The notes beneath the pieces were generated by a model. It did not search any database, was not told the DNA's origin, and saw nothing but the letters and a program-made list of their open reading frames with translations. From CAYYJR01 sp964472305 (GTDB lineage Bacteria > Armatimonadota > Hebobacteria > CAIYQO01): DNA of 64,000 bases. The translations under genes and the position numbers were made by a program. Of this stretch, positions 52,275 to 60,967 are shown in pieces. The stretch lies in NCBI GenBank assembly GCA_964472305.1, contig CAYYJR010000011.1:61368-125367 (forward strand), given 5' to 3'. Position 1 is the stretch's first letter. Each line of letters starts with the position of its first letter.

Positions 52275-53152
52275 ACCGCCGTCATTTCCCCGCCGGTCGC
52301 CATTTGGCGGCGATACACATGCGGAGTAAGGTGAAAATGCTTGCGGAAGCGACGGCAGAAATACGATGGATCGGGCATGCCGACATCGGCGCCGATCACG
52401 GCCAGTGGGTTGTCGGTTTCCGCGAGCAGACTGGCGGCGCGGTCCATGCGCAGGTTGGCCAGCCGTTCCATCACCGTCTCACCCGTCATCTGCAAAAACT
52501 GGCGGCACAGGCTGCGCTGGCTGAGGCCGGCATGGTCGGCCACATCGTTTAATGTCAGCGGGCGCGCCAGGTTGTCGCGCAGGAATTGATCCACCACCGC
52601 GATCAAGTTCATATGTGATTGTGCGGACGCTTCGCGGCTTCGCGGCCATTTCGCAATGGTCAACAGGCGAGATAATACCACCGTAAGGCGAGATGTGACA
52701 CGATCGTACCATCCCGGTTCCGTCGCTCCGGCATCATCCAGCAACAGCGCGACGTCCCACAGCAGATCGGGGCAGGTAGGCCAGCTCGCCGGGCGCGGTA
52801 CCGGCACCAGCGGATCCATGCTGAACCAGATGAGCAGGCGCAGGCAGGGTGTTTCCGGTTCTCTCCATGCGTGCAGCGCGTGGGGGCCGTGCAACAACGT
52901 TCCCCCCGCGCCCATTATCTGCATGCCGCCCATCGTGTATTCCGCCTTGCCATACAGCAATATATGGCCTTCATAAAAGGAATGCTCGTGCTCGCGCACC
53001 TGGTGACCAAGCTGAATATAATTGGGACGCACGTCGTGAATGGCGATGTGCGCGCCGGACAACGTCAGCGTCGGCACAGTGCGGGTGATGCGCCGGCAAC
53101 GGCGTCGAATCTCCGTCAACGACGGGAATTTTGGGGAAGCCGCGGGAACCAT
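52271..53152 (-). CDS. AraC family transcriptional regulator
   Basis: The 293-aa regulator has an N-terminal cupin-like sensing domain (about 25-130, QVREHEHSFYEGHILLYGKAEYTMGG, LLHGPHALHAWREPE) and a C-terminal pair of helix-turn-helices (about 185-285: LTLNDVADHAGLSQRSLCRQFLQMTGETVMERL and PLAVIGADVGMPDPSYFCRRFRKHFHLTPHVYRR). GGAGG precedes the ATG by 6 bases. Its own promoter carries two direct repeats 21 bp apart, typical of AraC half-sites, so autoregulation is likely. A YkvA-like gene is coupled downstream. Ligand unknown; a sugar would be in keeping with the family. Confidence 0.88.
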   Translation of the reverse strand: MVPAASPKFPSLTEIRRRCRRITRTVPTLTLSGAHIAIHDVRPNYIQLGHQVREHEHSFYEGHILLYGKAEYTMGGMQIMGAGGTLLHGPHALHAWREPETPCLRLLIWFSMDPLVPVPRPASWPTCPDLLWDVALLLDDAGATEPGWYDRVTSRLTVVLSRLLTIAKWPRSREASAQSHMNLIAVVDQFLRDNLARPLTLNDVADHAGLSQRSLCRQFLQMTGETVMERLANLRMDRAASLLAETDNPLAVIGADVGMPDPSYFCRRFRKHFHLTPHVYRRQMATGGEMTAV

Positions 53153-53172
53153 TTTTTCCTCCGCTTGTGCGA

Positions 53173-53210
53173 ATTGGCAATATAGTACCAGATATTGGCG
53201 ATATTGTCTA
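53173..53210 (-). promoter_or_regulatory. AraC promoter with direct-repeat operator half-sites
   Basis: On the - strand TAGACA (53210-53205), a 17-bp spacer and TACTAT (53187-53182). The repeats ATATCGCCAAT (53204-53194) and ATATTGCCAAT (53183-53173) are in direct orientation with a 21-bp period, one in the spacer next to the -35 and one on the -10. Confidence 0.65.
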
Positions 53211-53235
53211 ATGACGCCGCCGTTGCGTTGGATTA

Positions 53236-53529
53236 CTATAGGAAGTGACAGTTAATATAACGAATCGCGCCTTGTCGGCGCACTGTTCCGGCGGTGATCA
53301 CGCCGCCGATACTCCACCGGTTATCCCGGTGATCCACAGAGGTTACGTGCATGAATATGACGGCATCGGCTCCGCTCGCAAGCAGATCGCGCAGTATCTC
53401 CGGCAGTTCCCCCTTCCCATTCGCGCTGCTCACTTTTCCGCTCACGCGGAACCCGGCCAAAGGCATCAGTACCGCCCGGCGCGCCGCCGGTGAGCCGTCC
53501 GGCGCCGGCACGTTGCGCGTGGCGGACAC
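53236..53529 (-). CDS. Doubtful 97-aa ORF antisense to the giant gene's upstream region
   Basis: The frame reads like protein rather than noise in its middle: PLAGFRVSGKVSSANGKGEL, PEILRDLLASGADAVIFMHV. The pattern (hydrophobic strand, helix, GADAVIF strand) resembles part of an alpha/beta protein such as a CGGC-type domain, but the cysteines that define that family are absent. The GTG at 53529 and ATG at 53466 have no good ribosome-binding site. It occupies the gap between the AraC gene and the giant gene. It may be a decayed gene, or chance. Confidence 0.3.
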   Translation of the reverse strand: MSATRNVPAPDGSPAARRAVLMPLAGFRVSGKVSSANGKGELPEILRDLLASGADAVIFMHVTSVDHRDNRWSIGGVITAGTVRRQGAIRYINCHFL

Positions 53530-53530
53530 G

Positions 53531-56500
53531 ATGATCGAGCTATCGGGTAACCAGCCGCAGCACCTTGCCGCGTTGACGCGGGCTTGTACGCTGCTGCCCG
53601 GCCAATTGGACGGCGAATATCCGGTTGCCTGGTACGCGAATCATCGCGCACCGGTGGAAGCCGAAGAGGGTGCCATTGCCGTTGATACCGCGCCGCTGGC
53701 TGACGGACAGCGCGACGTGCTGGCGCTGGCGTGGGCCGTTGCGCTGATCGCCGCAAAAACCGGCGACCGCCGTGCCGCGCTGCAGGCTGCTGTTGCGCTG
53801 TATCGCGCGCTCTCCGCCGCGGAACAGACCGCAGTGCACAAGGCGCTGGATGACGGCACGCTGGACGCCGGCTACCTGGCGTCAATCTTCCTCACCCGTT
53901 CGGCGCGCGAAACCTCCCCGGACGAGATGGAACGCTGGGAAAGCTGGTTCATGGGCCAGCAGCGGGTCGATCTGCCGTATGATCGACGCGCGGTGGTCGC
54001 CATCCTGGAAGCGGAAGACATCGATCCCGACGAGAAGCGCCTGCTCATTCACGACGTGGTGGCGGGCTTCGACGCCGAGATGGAACGCCAGAACATCAAA
54101 CGCATCGTCTCGGAGGTGCGCGCGCAGCAGCAGGAACTGGTCTTCGGTCGCATGAGCCGTGCCTTCCACAACCAGTCGCTGCTGTTCGCCAACGCCGGGT
54201 ACGTGCTGGTGAACGACGCCATCCGCGACCGCGTCAGCGAGTTGGTGCTCGCATGTGCCGGTTCCGCTCTGCTGGCGCCTCCCGCCGACCGCCTGCGTAC
54301 CATCATCCAGGGTGCGCGGGAGACGCCGCGCGCGGCTGCCCTCGGTGCGGTAGAGCTACTGGAAGACGCTATCCTCGACGAACAGCGCAAGCAGATCGAC
54401 GGCGTGTTGAAAGCCGGTCGCGAAGGCCAGACGACGAAGAGCAAGGTATCGAGCGGCGACATCCTCGCCCGCACGGAAAAGCTCCTCGCTTTGTGCGGCC
54501 AGTTCCGCGACGCGCTCCTCGCTGCTCCAAACCGCCCGGCGGCCTTCGTGCTGTTGAGCCAGCGCATCTTCCCGTTGGAAAGCCATCTGATGGCGCGCAT
54601 CAACGAACTGCAGGAGCCTTACCTGGGGAAGCCGGACAACCTGAAGATGCTGGCGCGCAAGGGTGGCCACCGCATGTATTCCAGCGCCGACTATTCCTGG
54701 CTGCAGCATGCCGATCACTGGGTGGAAGCCATTCCGCTCTTTATTAAAGAGCGCGTGCTGGTGGTGGATGGCGTGGAAGTCACCGAGACGGTCATCGACC
54801 AGGCGGTGATGGAAGAAACCTTCCGCGAGCAGTTTGCCGATCACTGGGCGTTGGGCATCGACAACGTGATGGATAGCGAACATGTGGCGCTGGCGCGTGA
54901 ACTCCTCGCCCGTGATGACGAGCGACTGGGTGGCGACGACCGCACCCGCGCCGCCGCGACGGAGGCACTGGGCTTGCAGGATGCCGTGGGCGCACTGGCG
55001 GCGATGATTGCCTTCGGGTATCGCACCCATGCCGAACTGGTTCACCTGAAAGTCGAACAAGACGGCACTTCGCGCTACGATACCATGCGCGCCATTCTCA
55101 CGCACAACATCGCGACCGACCACCCACAGTGCCTGGGCGCCGAGATCGCCCGCCGGGCGAAGGCCAACGGCACGGCGTGGACCGCGGAAGCACTCACGCT
55201 GTTGAGCGAGTTGGACGCGCCAGTGCGGGAAGAAGCAGCCCGGCTGGCGGAGATCGCCGGCCTGCCGTGCCGCCAGTTGCCCTCGCTGCACGTGCTGACC
55301 ACCCAATCCGCGCGCATGAGTGACAGTTACGTGCGCACCTGGCTGGAAGAATCGATGGCGATGTTCAACGTCATTCGCGCGCACAAGCTGGAACAGGAAG
55401 TCCGCGACCGGCAAGTGAGATACCGCACGCAGGTATCCGCATTAGGCGCCGGCCTTATTCGCGACCTGGGCATGTGGGCGGAAGTGGAAGAATTGATGGC
55501 GGTGGAGAATCTGCCGGAAGGTGCGGCGGTGGCTCGCATCGTCTTCGGCAATGCCACCATCTTTCAGCAGGTGAGCATCCTCGCCGTGCTGGCTGAGCAT
55601 TACGGCCTGCCGACCGGCAGCGAACCGGCGCTGGTGGAGGAGCTGCTGATCCAGCGAGCTGACGCCTTGCAGGCGGAAGCATTGCGCGCCGTGTTTGAAC
55701 GCAACGAGCTGGAACTGCTGCCGAAAATGGATGCCTACAAGCTGGCGCACCCAACGGCGGACGAAATGGAGGTCATCCGCGCGCTTATCCTCGACAATCC
55801 CGATTATACCGACGACGTGGTGTCCTTCACCCGCTTTGCCGCACGCGAAGAAGCCGTGCGCGAACTCGATCGCGCCGACGCCGGTCTGCAACTGGCCGCC
55901 CGCGCCCGCGATTGGATGCGTAATCATACGCGGTTGTCGCTAACCACCGCGCGCCGCGAGACGCTGCTCGCTCACGGTCTGGGCCACCTCACCCTGCACC
56001 CGCTCTACTACTACCGCGCGGCGGGCGGCAATAAGCGCTTCCACCAATTGTATACACCGAGCCGCGTGGACCTGGGCACGCACGAGCGCGAATCGGTCGA
56101 AAAGTGGTCGCAATGGGTGGGCGGCGCCGACCGCGAAGCCTGTCGCGTCGGGCGTCGCACCTACGGATTAATCAATAAGAACCCGAAGATGTTCGACAGT
56201 CTGACCGAGCCGGAAGTGATTAAAACCGGTGAGAACGCCTCTATGGTGGCGATTTTCTCCTACTCCAACGCGATGAGCCTGCTGGTGAACTCGGTGGGTC
56301 GCGGCGACGTGGAAGATCTGGGCGATCAGATGAGCCTGCGCAAGGATCGCATGATCCGTCCCGGTGGCGAAGGCTACGGCGGGTACTGTGTGCCGAAGGA
56401 CGGTCTGTTCCTCGAATTCGTCTTGATCCTTACGCGCGCGACCAAGCTGCGGCAACTCGGTATTCCCGACAACCTGCACGCCGGCGTGGTGGCGATGGCC

Positions 56501-59500
56501 AAGGACTTGATCGCCAGACGTGCCGACTTCGCCACCGAGGTGGAGTGGGAAGCGCACGCCATGCGGATGCTCGCCGCGCGTGCGGAAGTGAATCCCTACT
56601 TCGACCTGCGCGAGTCCAAGGACGGCCCGGTGCCGGTATTCCAGATTACCCGCATCGCACAGGCACTCACCCAGCTTGGCCGCCCCGAGCTGACTGATTC
56701 CTTCGACGTGCTGGCCAACCTGGCGGCGCGCTGGGGCATTCATAAGATTATCGTCGGCGGCGAGCAGGTGAACCGCTTTATGGCCTTCTATAAAGTGTGG
56801 TTGACCTATCGTGCGATGGAAGACGCCCAGCGGCTGAATCCGAACGTGCCGGTAAAGGTAAAAGACTTTACCGTGGTGCTCAGCGCCGAATATAAGCCGG
56901 ATACCCAGGATGGCCGCTTCTCCATCGGCATGCGCAAGTATGAGATGTTCGCCGGTACCGGTGAGCACCTGACGTATTCGCTGGACGTGCCGGGGCAGGA
57001 TCTGGTGCACCTGATGTTTCACGGCTTCGATCACCTGTGGCAGAACCGCACCGACCCGCGGCTGCGCGCCCGTCTCACCCGCCTGCTCGCTGAGTTGCAG
57101 GTGCAGGAGCATGACGCGGCGTCGATCGGCCGCCTGCGTGAGATGTATCCCGGCTATACCGCTCCGTCAGAAATCCGCATGGTGTCGCCGATGATGCTGA
57201 CCACCTCCGACTTGCTGCACTACACCAGCGACACCCATCTGGAGCAGTTGGCCACCGAGGTGCAGCGTCGCTTGCTGAATGAAGGGCTGACCGAGGACGA
57301 GATTACCGCCAACATGCAAGTCTACGGTCCGCGGCTGGAGAACTGGACGAAGCTGCGCGATCTGCCTGCCGACCACCTGCGGACGCTGATCTCCCGCATC
57401 GGCGGCAACATACACGCGCTGGCATTGAGCATTATCGGGCCGGCCGGCAATTATGAAATGTCGGTGCAAGGCGCCGATGTGCTCGATACCGGCATCCCGC
57501 ATACCGCGCTGCTGGCGCTGCTGGAAGATCCGATCAAACTGCGCGAGCTCATGCTGGAAGGCAATCCCAACAGCGCGCTGGTGATCGTGGACGGCGCCTC
57601 CGGCGCCCGTCACCGTGCCATGAACAAAATGGCGGTGATGCGCTGGTTCGCCACCGGCGAGGCTATCGGCCGCCAGTCGATTTACCGCTGTGTGGGCATC
57701 GGCAACGATACCATTGAAGACTGGCGCACCGATATGCGCTATCAGCGCGCTCGCGCTCGCGGCCTTTTCGACGCGCTGGTCGCCGGCAATGCTGAGGAAG
57801 CCCGTGAGCGGTATACGGGCATTCTGCACGATTTGCGCGACGAGCAGGAAACCGCGCTGACGCTGGAAGCCGAGGAGCGGATGTTGCGCTTCGGCAAACG
57901 AACGCCGCAGGAAGAAGCCGTCGCCCGTGCGCTAGCCAACGTCACCGCCGGCCTTTCGCTGGAACAACTGGATTTCGGCACCTGGCTGGCGCTGGGCGGA
58001 CAATACTGGTTAATGGGCGCGACCGCCGCGCAGTTGGCGCACGTGCGCGCGTCCTTCGAACAAGGCATCACCGCGCTGGGCGGCACGGCGGTGGCCGATG
58101 AAGAGATGGTGAAGGCGCTTTACGCCCCGGCGTTCATTCCCGCGGTGGAAGAATTCCGCGAAGAAAAAGGTATCGAGAGTTCCAACAAGGCGACGGAGGA
58201 AGTGGCGGCGGTGGCTATCGACACCCGCAAGCGGCTGGCAGAGCGCGCTGCCCGCGCGAAAGCGATGAGCGAGCGGAAGCAGGCCTTCGACGCAGTGATG
58301 GCGCGCTACGCCGACGCCTTGCCGACAGTGGAAGCGCTGGTCGCGGAGGCGCGTCTGGTGCGCGGCGACGGCACTACCATGACACAGGTGATTTACGGTC
58401 AGATGCAGGCGCTTACCCGGCTGGCGCTGCTGACGCTGGGCCGCGAGTTGTTTGCCGATGAACCATCCAACCTCGAGTTGCTCACATCACACCTTGACGC
58501 GGCGCTCTACGGGCAAATTCTCGATCCGTTCTTCTGCCGGCCTATCGTGGGCGGATATGAAGACATCGGCGATATCGCCCGCCTGGGCAACGTGCCGGCG
58601 GAAGCATTTCATGCCGGGAAGATCGATCAGACCGAGCGCGACCGCCAGCTCGGACGTCTTGCCGATGTGGCCGAACTATTCGACAACTGCAAGGCCATTG
58701 GGCTGACCATCGACTTCTTCTGGCTGGAATCCGATGCCTACACGGTGTGGCGCGCGATGGCGGACTTCTTCGCCGAATCGCTCAACGACCACCTCTACGA
58801 ATATCGCCCGTGGGTCTATGCGCGCGGCATCGGCTTCAAGCACCTGGTCGGCGAAGCGTTCTACCAGTTGGCGGTCGATCATCATCGTTGGCTGTACAGC
58901 TTCCTGCGCAACCTGGCGTTAACCTACACCGAACTCGGTCAGTTCTCGCAGGACGACCTGGCGCAACTGCTCGGTGACATGGACACCGCCGACGTGAATC
59001 CGCCCATCGGCTGCGACGCCGAGATTGCGGTGGAGCGCCAGTGGCGGGCGTACAATCAGCTTCGCGAGCTGGCGTTCATCCGCAACGACGGTTTCCCGCT
59101 GCCGGAGGTTTTTCCGGTCTTCGATCCGGAAATTATCGACGCCGCAAAGCGCGTGAACCTGTTCTACATGTACCCGATGGGCCGCACACACATCTCACGG
59201 GCGATTATGGAAGGCCCGACGCTCACCGCCGAACTGGTGGCGGAAGGGAAGCGCGGCGTGAACCTGCTGGTGGCGCGTGATGCGTGCATCGCCACTCCGG
59301 ACACGACCACCCGGCCGGTGGTGCAGGCATACAACGCACAACTGTATATCAGTCGCGCGGAATACATCACCGCGCTAACGCGCCATCGCGGCCTGACCAT
59401 GCAGCAGGCGGAAGCCGTCGCGGACGCGAAGTGTGACCCGAAAGGCATCCGCGTCGTTGCCCGCTTCACCGGGTCGGTAACGATATCGCTGATCTTTCCC

Positions 59501-60703
59501 TTCCACGGGCATCCGAAATACGAGAGCGGCAAACTGGAAGCGATGGGCTTACCCTATTCCAGTCAGAGCCTTTTCCACACCTGGACCACCTATGACAAGG
59601 CGAAGTACCCGGATATCTTCTGTACCGAGACCGGCGTGGAGTTGCCGGGGGAGATAGACTGGCTGGCCGCCGATACCGAAGCTCTCGGCGAAGCGGCGAC
59701 ACGGCAGGCACTGGAGTTCGGCGACAGCACGCGCAACTTCCCCGGTTTGCGCGAGTTCGGCAAGCGTTACCGCCGCATTATGGTGAAGGACGCGGCGGAG
59801 TCCGGCGGCCGCGGCCAGAAGGCGTTCAACTTGCGCACCGCCGACGGCGCACTCGACCTGGAAGCAGTCGCCGATGCGGTGGACTTCGCTTACCAGATTA
59901 CCCAGCGCCACAATGTCGCCATTCAGGAAGTGATCATCTCTTCGCCCGAATATTGGGCGACGGAGGAATTCCTGCGCTCATTCGTCGATCGCCAGGTGCA
60001 GGAATGGGGCGCGGTGGTGAACCGCACCAAGCGACCGCGCACCAGCATCTACGGCTCGCACCGCTTGATCTTCTCCAGCGACAATCCGCTGAATGGTGAG
60101 TGGCACATCTCGCATCCGATCACCCTGAACAGCCGCCAATTGATTACCAACGTGGGGCGCGGCGGCACACTGGAACTGTTCCGCGTTGACCATATCCGTC
60201 CCGAATATCGCGAGCAACTGTGGTCGAAGCTGGTGGAAGCCGGCAAGAAGACGATGAACGCACTGGCACGCTACGGGACGGTGGCGGCGGAGGAATACCG
60301 CAAGGAAACCGACTGCGAAATCGGGCAGGACGCCACCGGCCTTTCCTACGCCGTGCCGCGCTATATGATGCTCGATTTCCTAGTGCAGCCGATCTTCGCC
60401 GACGAAGGCGTGCTGGTCGATCTGGAGCCAACCTATGACGCGAGCGGCGTCCGCAATGGAGTCCGCTTCATCCTGCAGCAAGACGACCGGCGTATCGTGA
60501 CCAGCGTCAAAGACTGGCGCGTGGTGCTCATCGAACCGAACATTGGCATCGGCTTGTGGGATCGGGTCGCCGTGCGCGAGGAATTCCACCACGTTCGCGC
60601 CGCCGCCACGCCCGACTGGCACGCCGTGGGCGCGAACGCCCGCATCGTGCTGCGCGACTACGCCAGCGCGGCCGGCGACTATCTGGACGCCATCACGAAG
60701 TAA
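53531..60703 (+). CDS. Giant ~2390-aa protein with C-terminal ATP-grasp-like domain, family unknown
   Basis: I do not recognise a named family for the whole protein. No signal peptide or membrane helix is visible. About the first 850 residues are mainly helical and Ala/Glu/Arg-rich. A conserved-looking core (about 870-1250) holds GGYCVPKDG near 950 and VKVKDFTVVLSAEYKPD near 1110. The C-terminal ~350 residues have an ATP-grasp pattern: RRIMVKDAAESGGRGQKAF near 2085 (lysine and Gly-rich loop), AIQEVIISS, then RQLITNVGRGGTLE near 2205 (like R-x-N-x-x-x-GG), a helix AGKKTMNALARYG, and MMLDFLVQPIF near 2280. An ATP-dependent ligase joining carboxylate and amine is therefore possible. ATG 53531 is preferred, because the frame's first 60 residues from 53351 look non-coding. 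A perfect terminator palindrome follows. Confidence 0.85.
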   Translation: MIELSGNQPQHLAALTRACTLLPGQLDGEYPVAWYANHRAPVEAEEGAIAVDTAPLADGQRDVLALAWAVALIAAKTGDRRAALQAAVALYRALSAAEQTAVHKALDDGTLDAGYLASIFLTRSARETSPDEMERWESWFMGQQRVDLPYDRRAVVAILEAEDIDPDEKRLLIHDVVAGFDAEMERQNIKRIVSEVRAQQQELVFGRMSRAFHNQSLLFANAGYVLVNDAIRDRVSELVLACAGSALLAPPADRLRTIIQGARETPRAAALGAVELLEDAILDEQRKQIDGVLKAGREGQTTKSKVSSGDILARTEKLLALCGQFRDALLAAPNRPAAFVLLSQRIFPLESHLMARINELQEPYLGKPDNLKMLARKGGHRMYSSADYSWLQHADHWVEAIPLFIKERVLVVDGVEVTETVIDQAVMEETFREQFADHWALGIDNVMDSEHVALARELLARDDERLGGDDRTRAAATEALGLQDAVGALAAMIAFGYRTHAELVHLKVEQDGTSRYDTMRAILTHNIATDHPQCLGAEIARRAKANGTAWTAEALTLLSELDAPVREEAARLAEIAGLPCRQLPSLHVLTTQSARMSDSYVRTWLEESMAMFNVIRAHKLEQEVRDRQVRYRTQVSALGAGLIRDLGMWAEVEELMAVENLPEGAAVARIVFGNATIFQQVSILAVLAEHYGLPTGSEPALVEELLIQRADALQAEALRAVFERNELELLPKMDAYKLAHPTADEMEVIRALILDNPDYTDDVVSFTRFAAREEAVRELDRADAGLQLAARARDWMRNHTRLSLTTARRETLLAHGLGHLTLHPLYYYRAAGGNKRFHQLYTPSRVDLGTHERESVEKWSQWVGGADREACRVGRRTYGLINKNPKMFDSLTEPEVIKTGENASMVAIFSYSNAMSLLVNSVGRGDVEDLGDQMSLRKDRMIRPGGEGYGGYCVPKDGLFLEFVLILTRATKLRQLGIPDNLHAGVVAMAKDLIARRADFATEVEWEAHAMRMLAARAEVNPYFDLRESKDGPVPVFQITRIAQALTQLGRPELTDSFDVLANLAARWGIHKIIVGGEQVNRFMAFYKVWLTYRAMEDAQRLNPNVPVKVKDFTVVLSAEYKPDTQDGRFSIGMRKYEMFAGTGEHLTYSLDVPGQDLVHLMFHGFDHLWQNRTDPRLRARLTRLLAELQVQEHDAASIGRLREMYPGYTAPSEIRMVSPMMLTTSDLLHYTSDTHLEQLATEVQRRLLNEGLTEDEITANMQVYGPRLENWTKLRDLPADHLRTLISRIGGNIHALALSIIGPAGNYEMSVQGADVLDTGIPHTALLALLEDPIKLRELMLEGNPNSALVIVDGASGARHRAMNKMAVMRWFATGEAIGRQSIYRCVGIGNDTIEDWRTDMRYQRARARGLFDALVAGNAEEARERYTGILHDLRDEQETALTLEAEERMLRFGKRTPQEEAVARALANVTAGLSLEQLDFGTWLALGGQYWLMGATAAQLAHVRASFEQGITALGGTAVADEEMVKALYAPAFIPAVEEFREEKGIESSNKATEEVAAVAIDTRKRLAERAARAKAMSERKQAFDAVMARYADALPTVEALVAEARLVRGDGTTMTQVIYGQMQALTRLALLTLGRELFADEPSNLELLTSHLDAALYGQILDPFFCRPIVGGYEDIGDIARLGNVPAEAFHAGKIDQTERDRQLGRLADVAELFDNCKAIGLTIDFFWLESDAYTVWRAMADFFAESLNDHLYEYRPWVYARGIGFKHLVGEAFYQLAVDHHRWLYSFLRNLALTYTELGQFSQDDLAQLLGDMDTADVNPPIGCDAEIAVERQWRAYNQLRELAFIRNDGFPLPEVFPVFDPEIIDAAKRVNLFYMYPMGRTHISRAIMEGPTLTAELVAEGKRGVNLLVARDACIATPDTTTRPVVQAYNAQLYISRAEYITALTRHRGLTMQQAEAVADAKCDPKGIRVVARFTGSVTISLIFPFHGHPKYESGKLEAMGLPYSSQSLFHTWTTYDKAKYPDIFCTETGVELPGEIDWLAADTEALGEAATRQALEFGDSTRNFPGLREFGKRYRRIMVKDAAESGGRGQKAFNLRTADGALDLEAVADAVDFAYQITQRHNVAIQEVIISSPEYWATEEFLRSFVDRQVQEWGAVVNRTKRPRTSIYGSHRLIFSSDNPLNGEWHISHPITLNSRQLITNVGRGGTLELFRVDHIRPEYREQLWSKLVEAGKKTMNALARYGTVAAEEYRKETDCEIGQDATGLSYAVPRYMMLDFLVQPIFADEGVLVDLEPTYDASGVRNGVRFILQQDDRRIVTSVKDWRVVLIEPNIGIGLWDRVAVREEFHHVRAAATPDWHAVGANARIVLRDYASAAGDYLDAITK

Positions 60704-60721
60704 CGCCAGGCTATGTGACGA

Positions 60722-60764
60722 AAACGCCTCCGGCCCTTCACGTGAAGGGCCGGAGGCGTTTGGT
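60722..60764 (+). terminator. 40-bp perfect palindrome after the giant gene
   Basis: AAACGCCTCCGGCCCTTCAC (60722-60741) is followed directly by its exact complement GTGAAGGGCCGGAGGCGTTT (60742-60761). It starts 18 bp after the stop. It can act as a strong terminator hairpin in either direction between the convergent giant gene and peptidase genes. The next ~200 bp to 60967 hold nothing recognised. Confidence 0.8.
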
Positions 60765-60967
60765 AAGGGTGTTTATGCGGGAAAACGTGGGGAATGGTAC
60801 CGGGTCGGCGCAAATGTATTGTGCAGTCCCTGCACCTGCGCGCAGAATTTCCCCGGGCGCGGGCGCAACCGCGCCATATCGCGACCAGTTCGGGAACGGA
60901 GTCAGGTCTCTTCTATTCAGCCGATAGATTGGCGGTTGGATGTGTGAGCAGTGGATTACAAGGGGTA

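Noticed and set aside
53351..53530. Extension of the giant protein by 60 residues to ATG 53351
   Set aside because: The added residues (MNMTASAPLASRSRSISGS and onward) look like translated non-coding DNA, and protein-like sequence begins at MIELSGNQPQHL. The ribosome-binding evidence is weak at both places, so the shorter start was chosen.
56379..56415. GGYCVPKDG in the giant protein as a UDP-glucose dehydrogenase active-site motif
   Set aside because: The surrounding sequence has no Rossmann start or other dehydrogenase motif; the resemblance to GGxCxPKD is probably chance.
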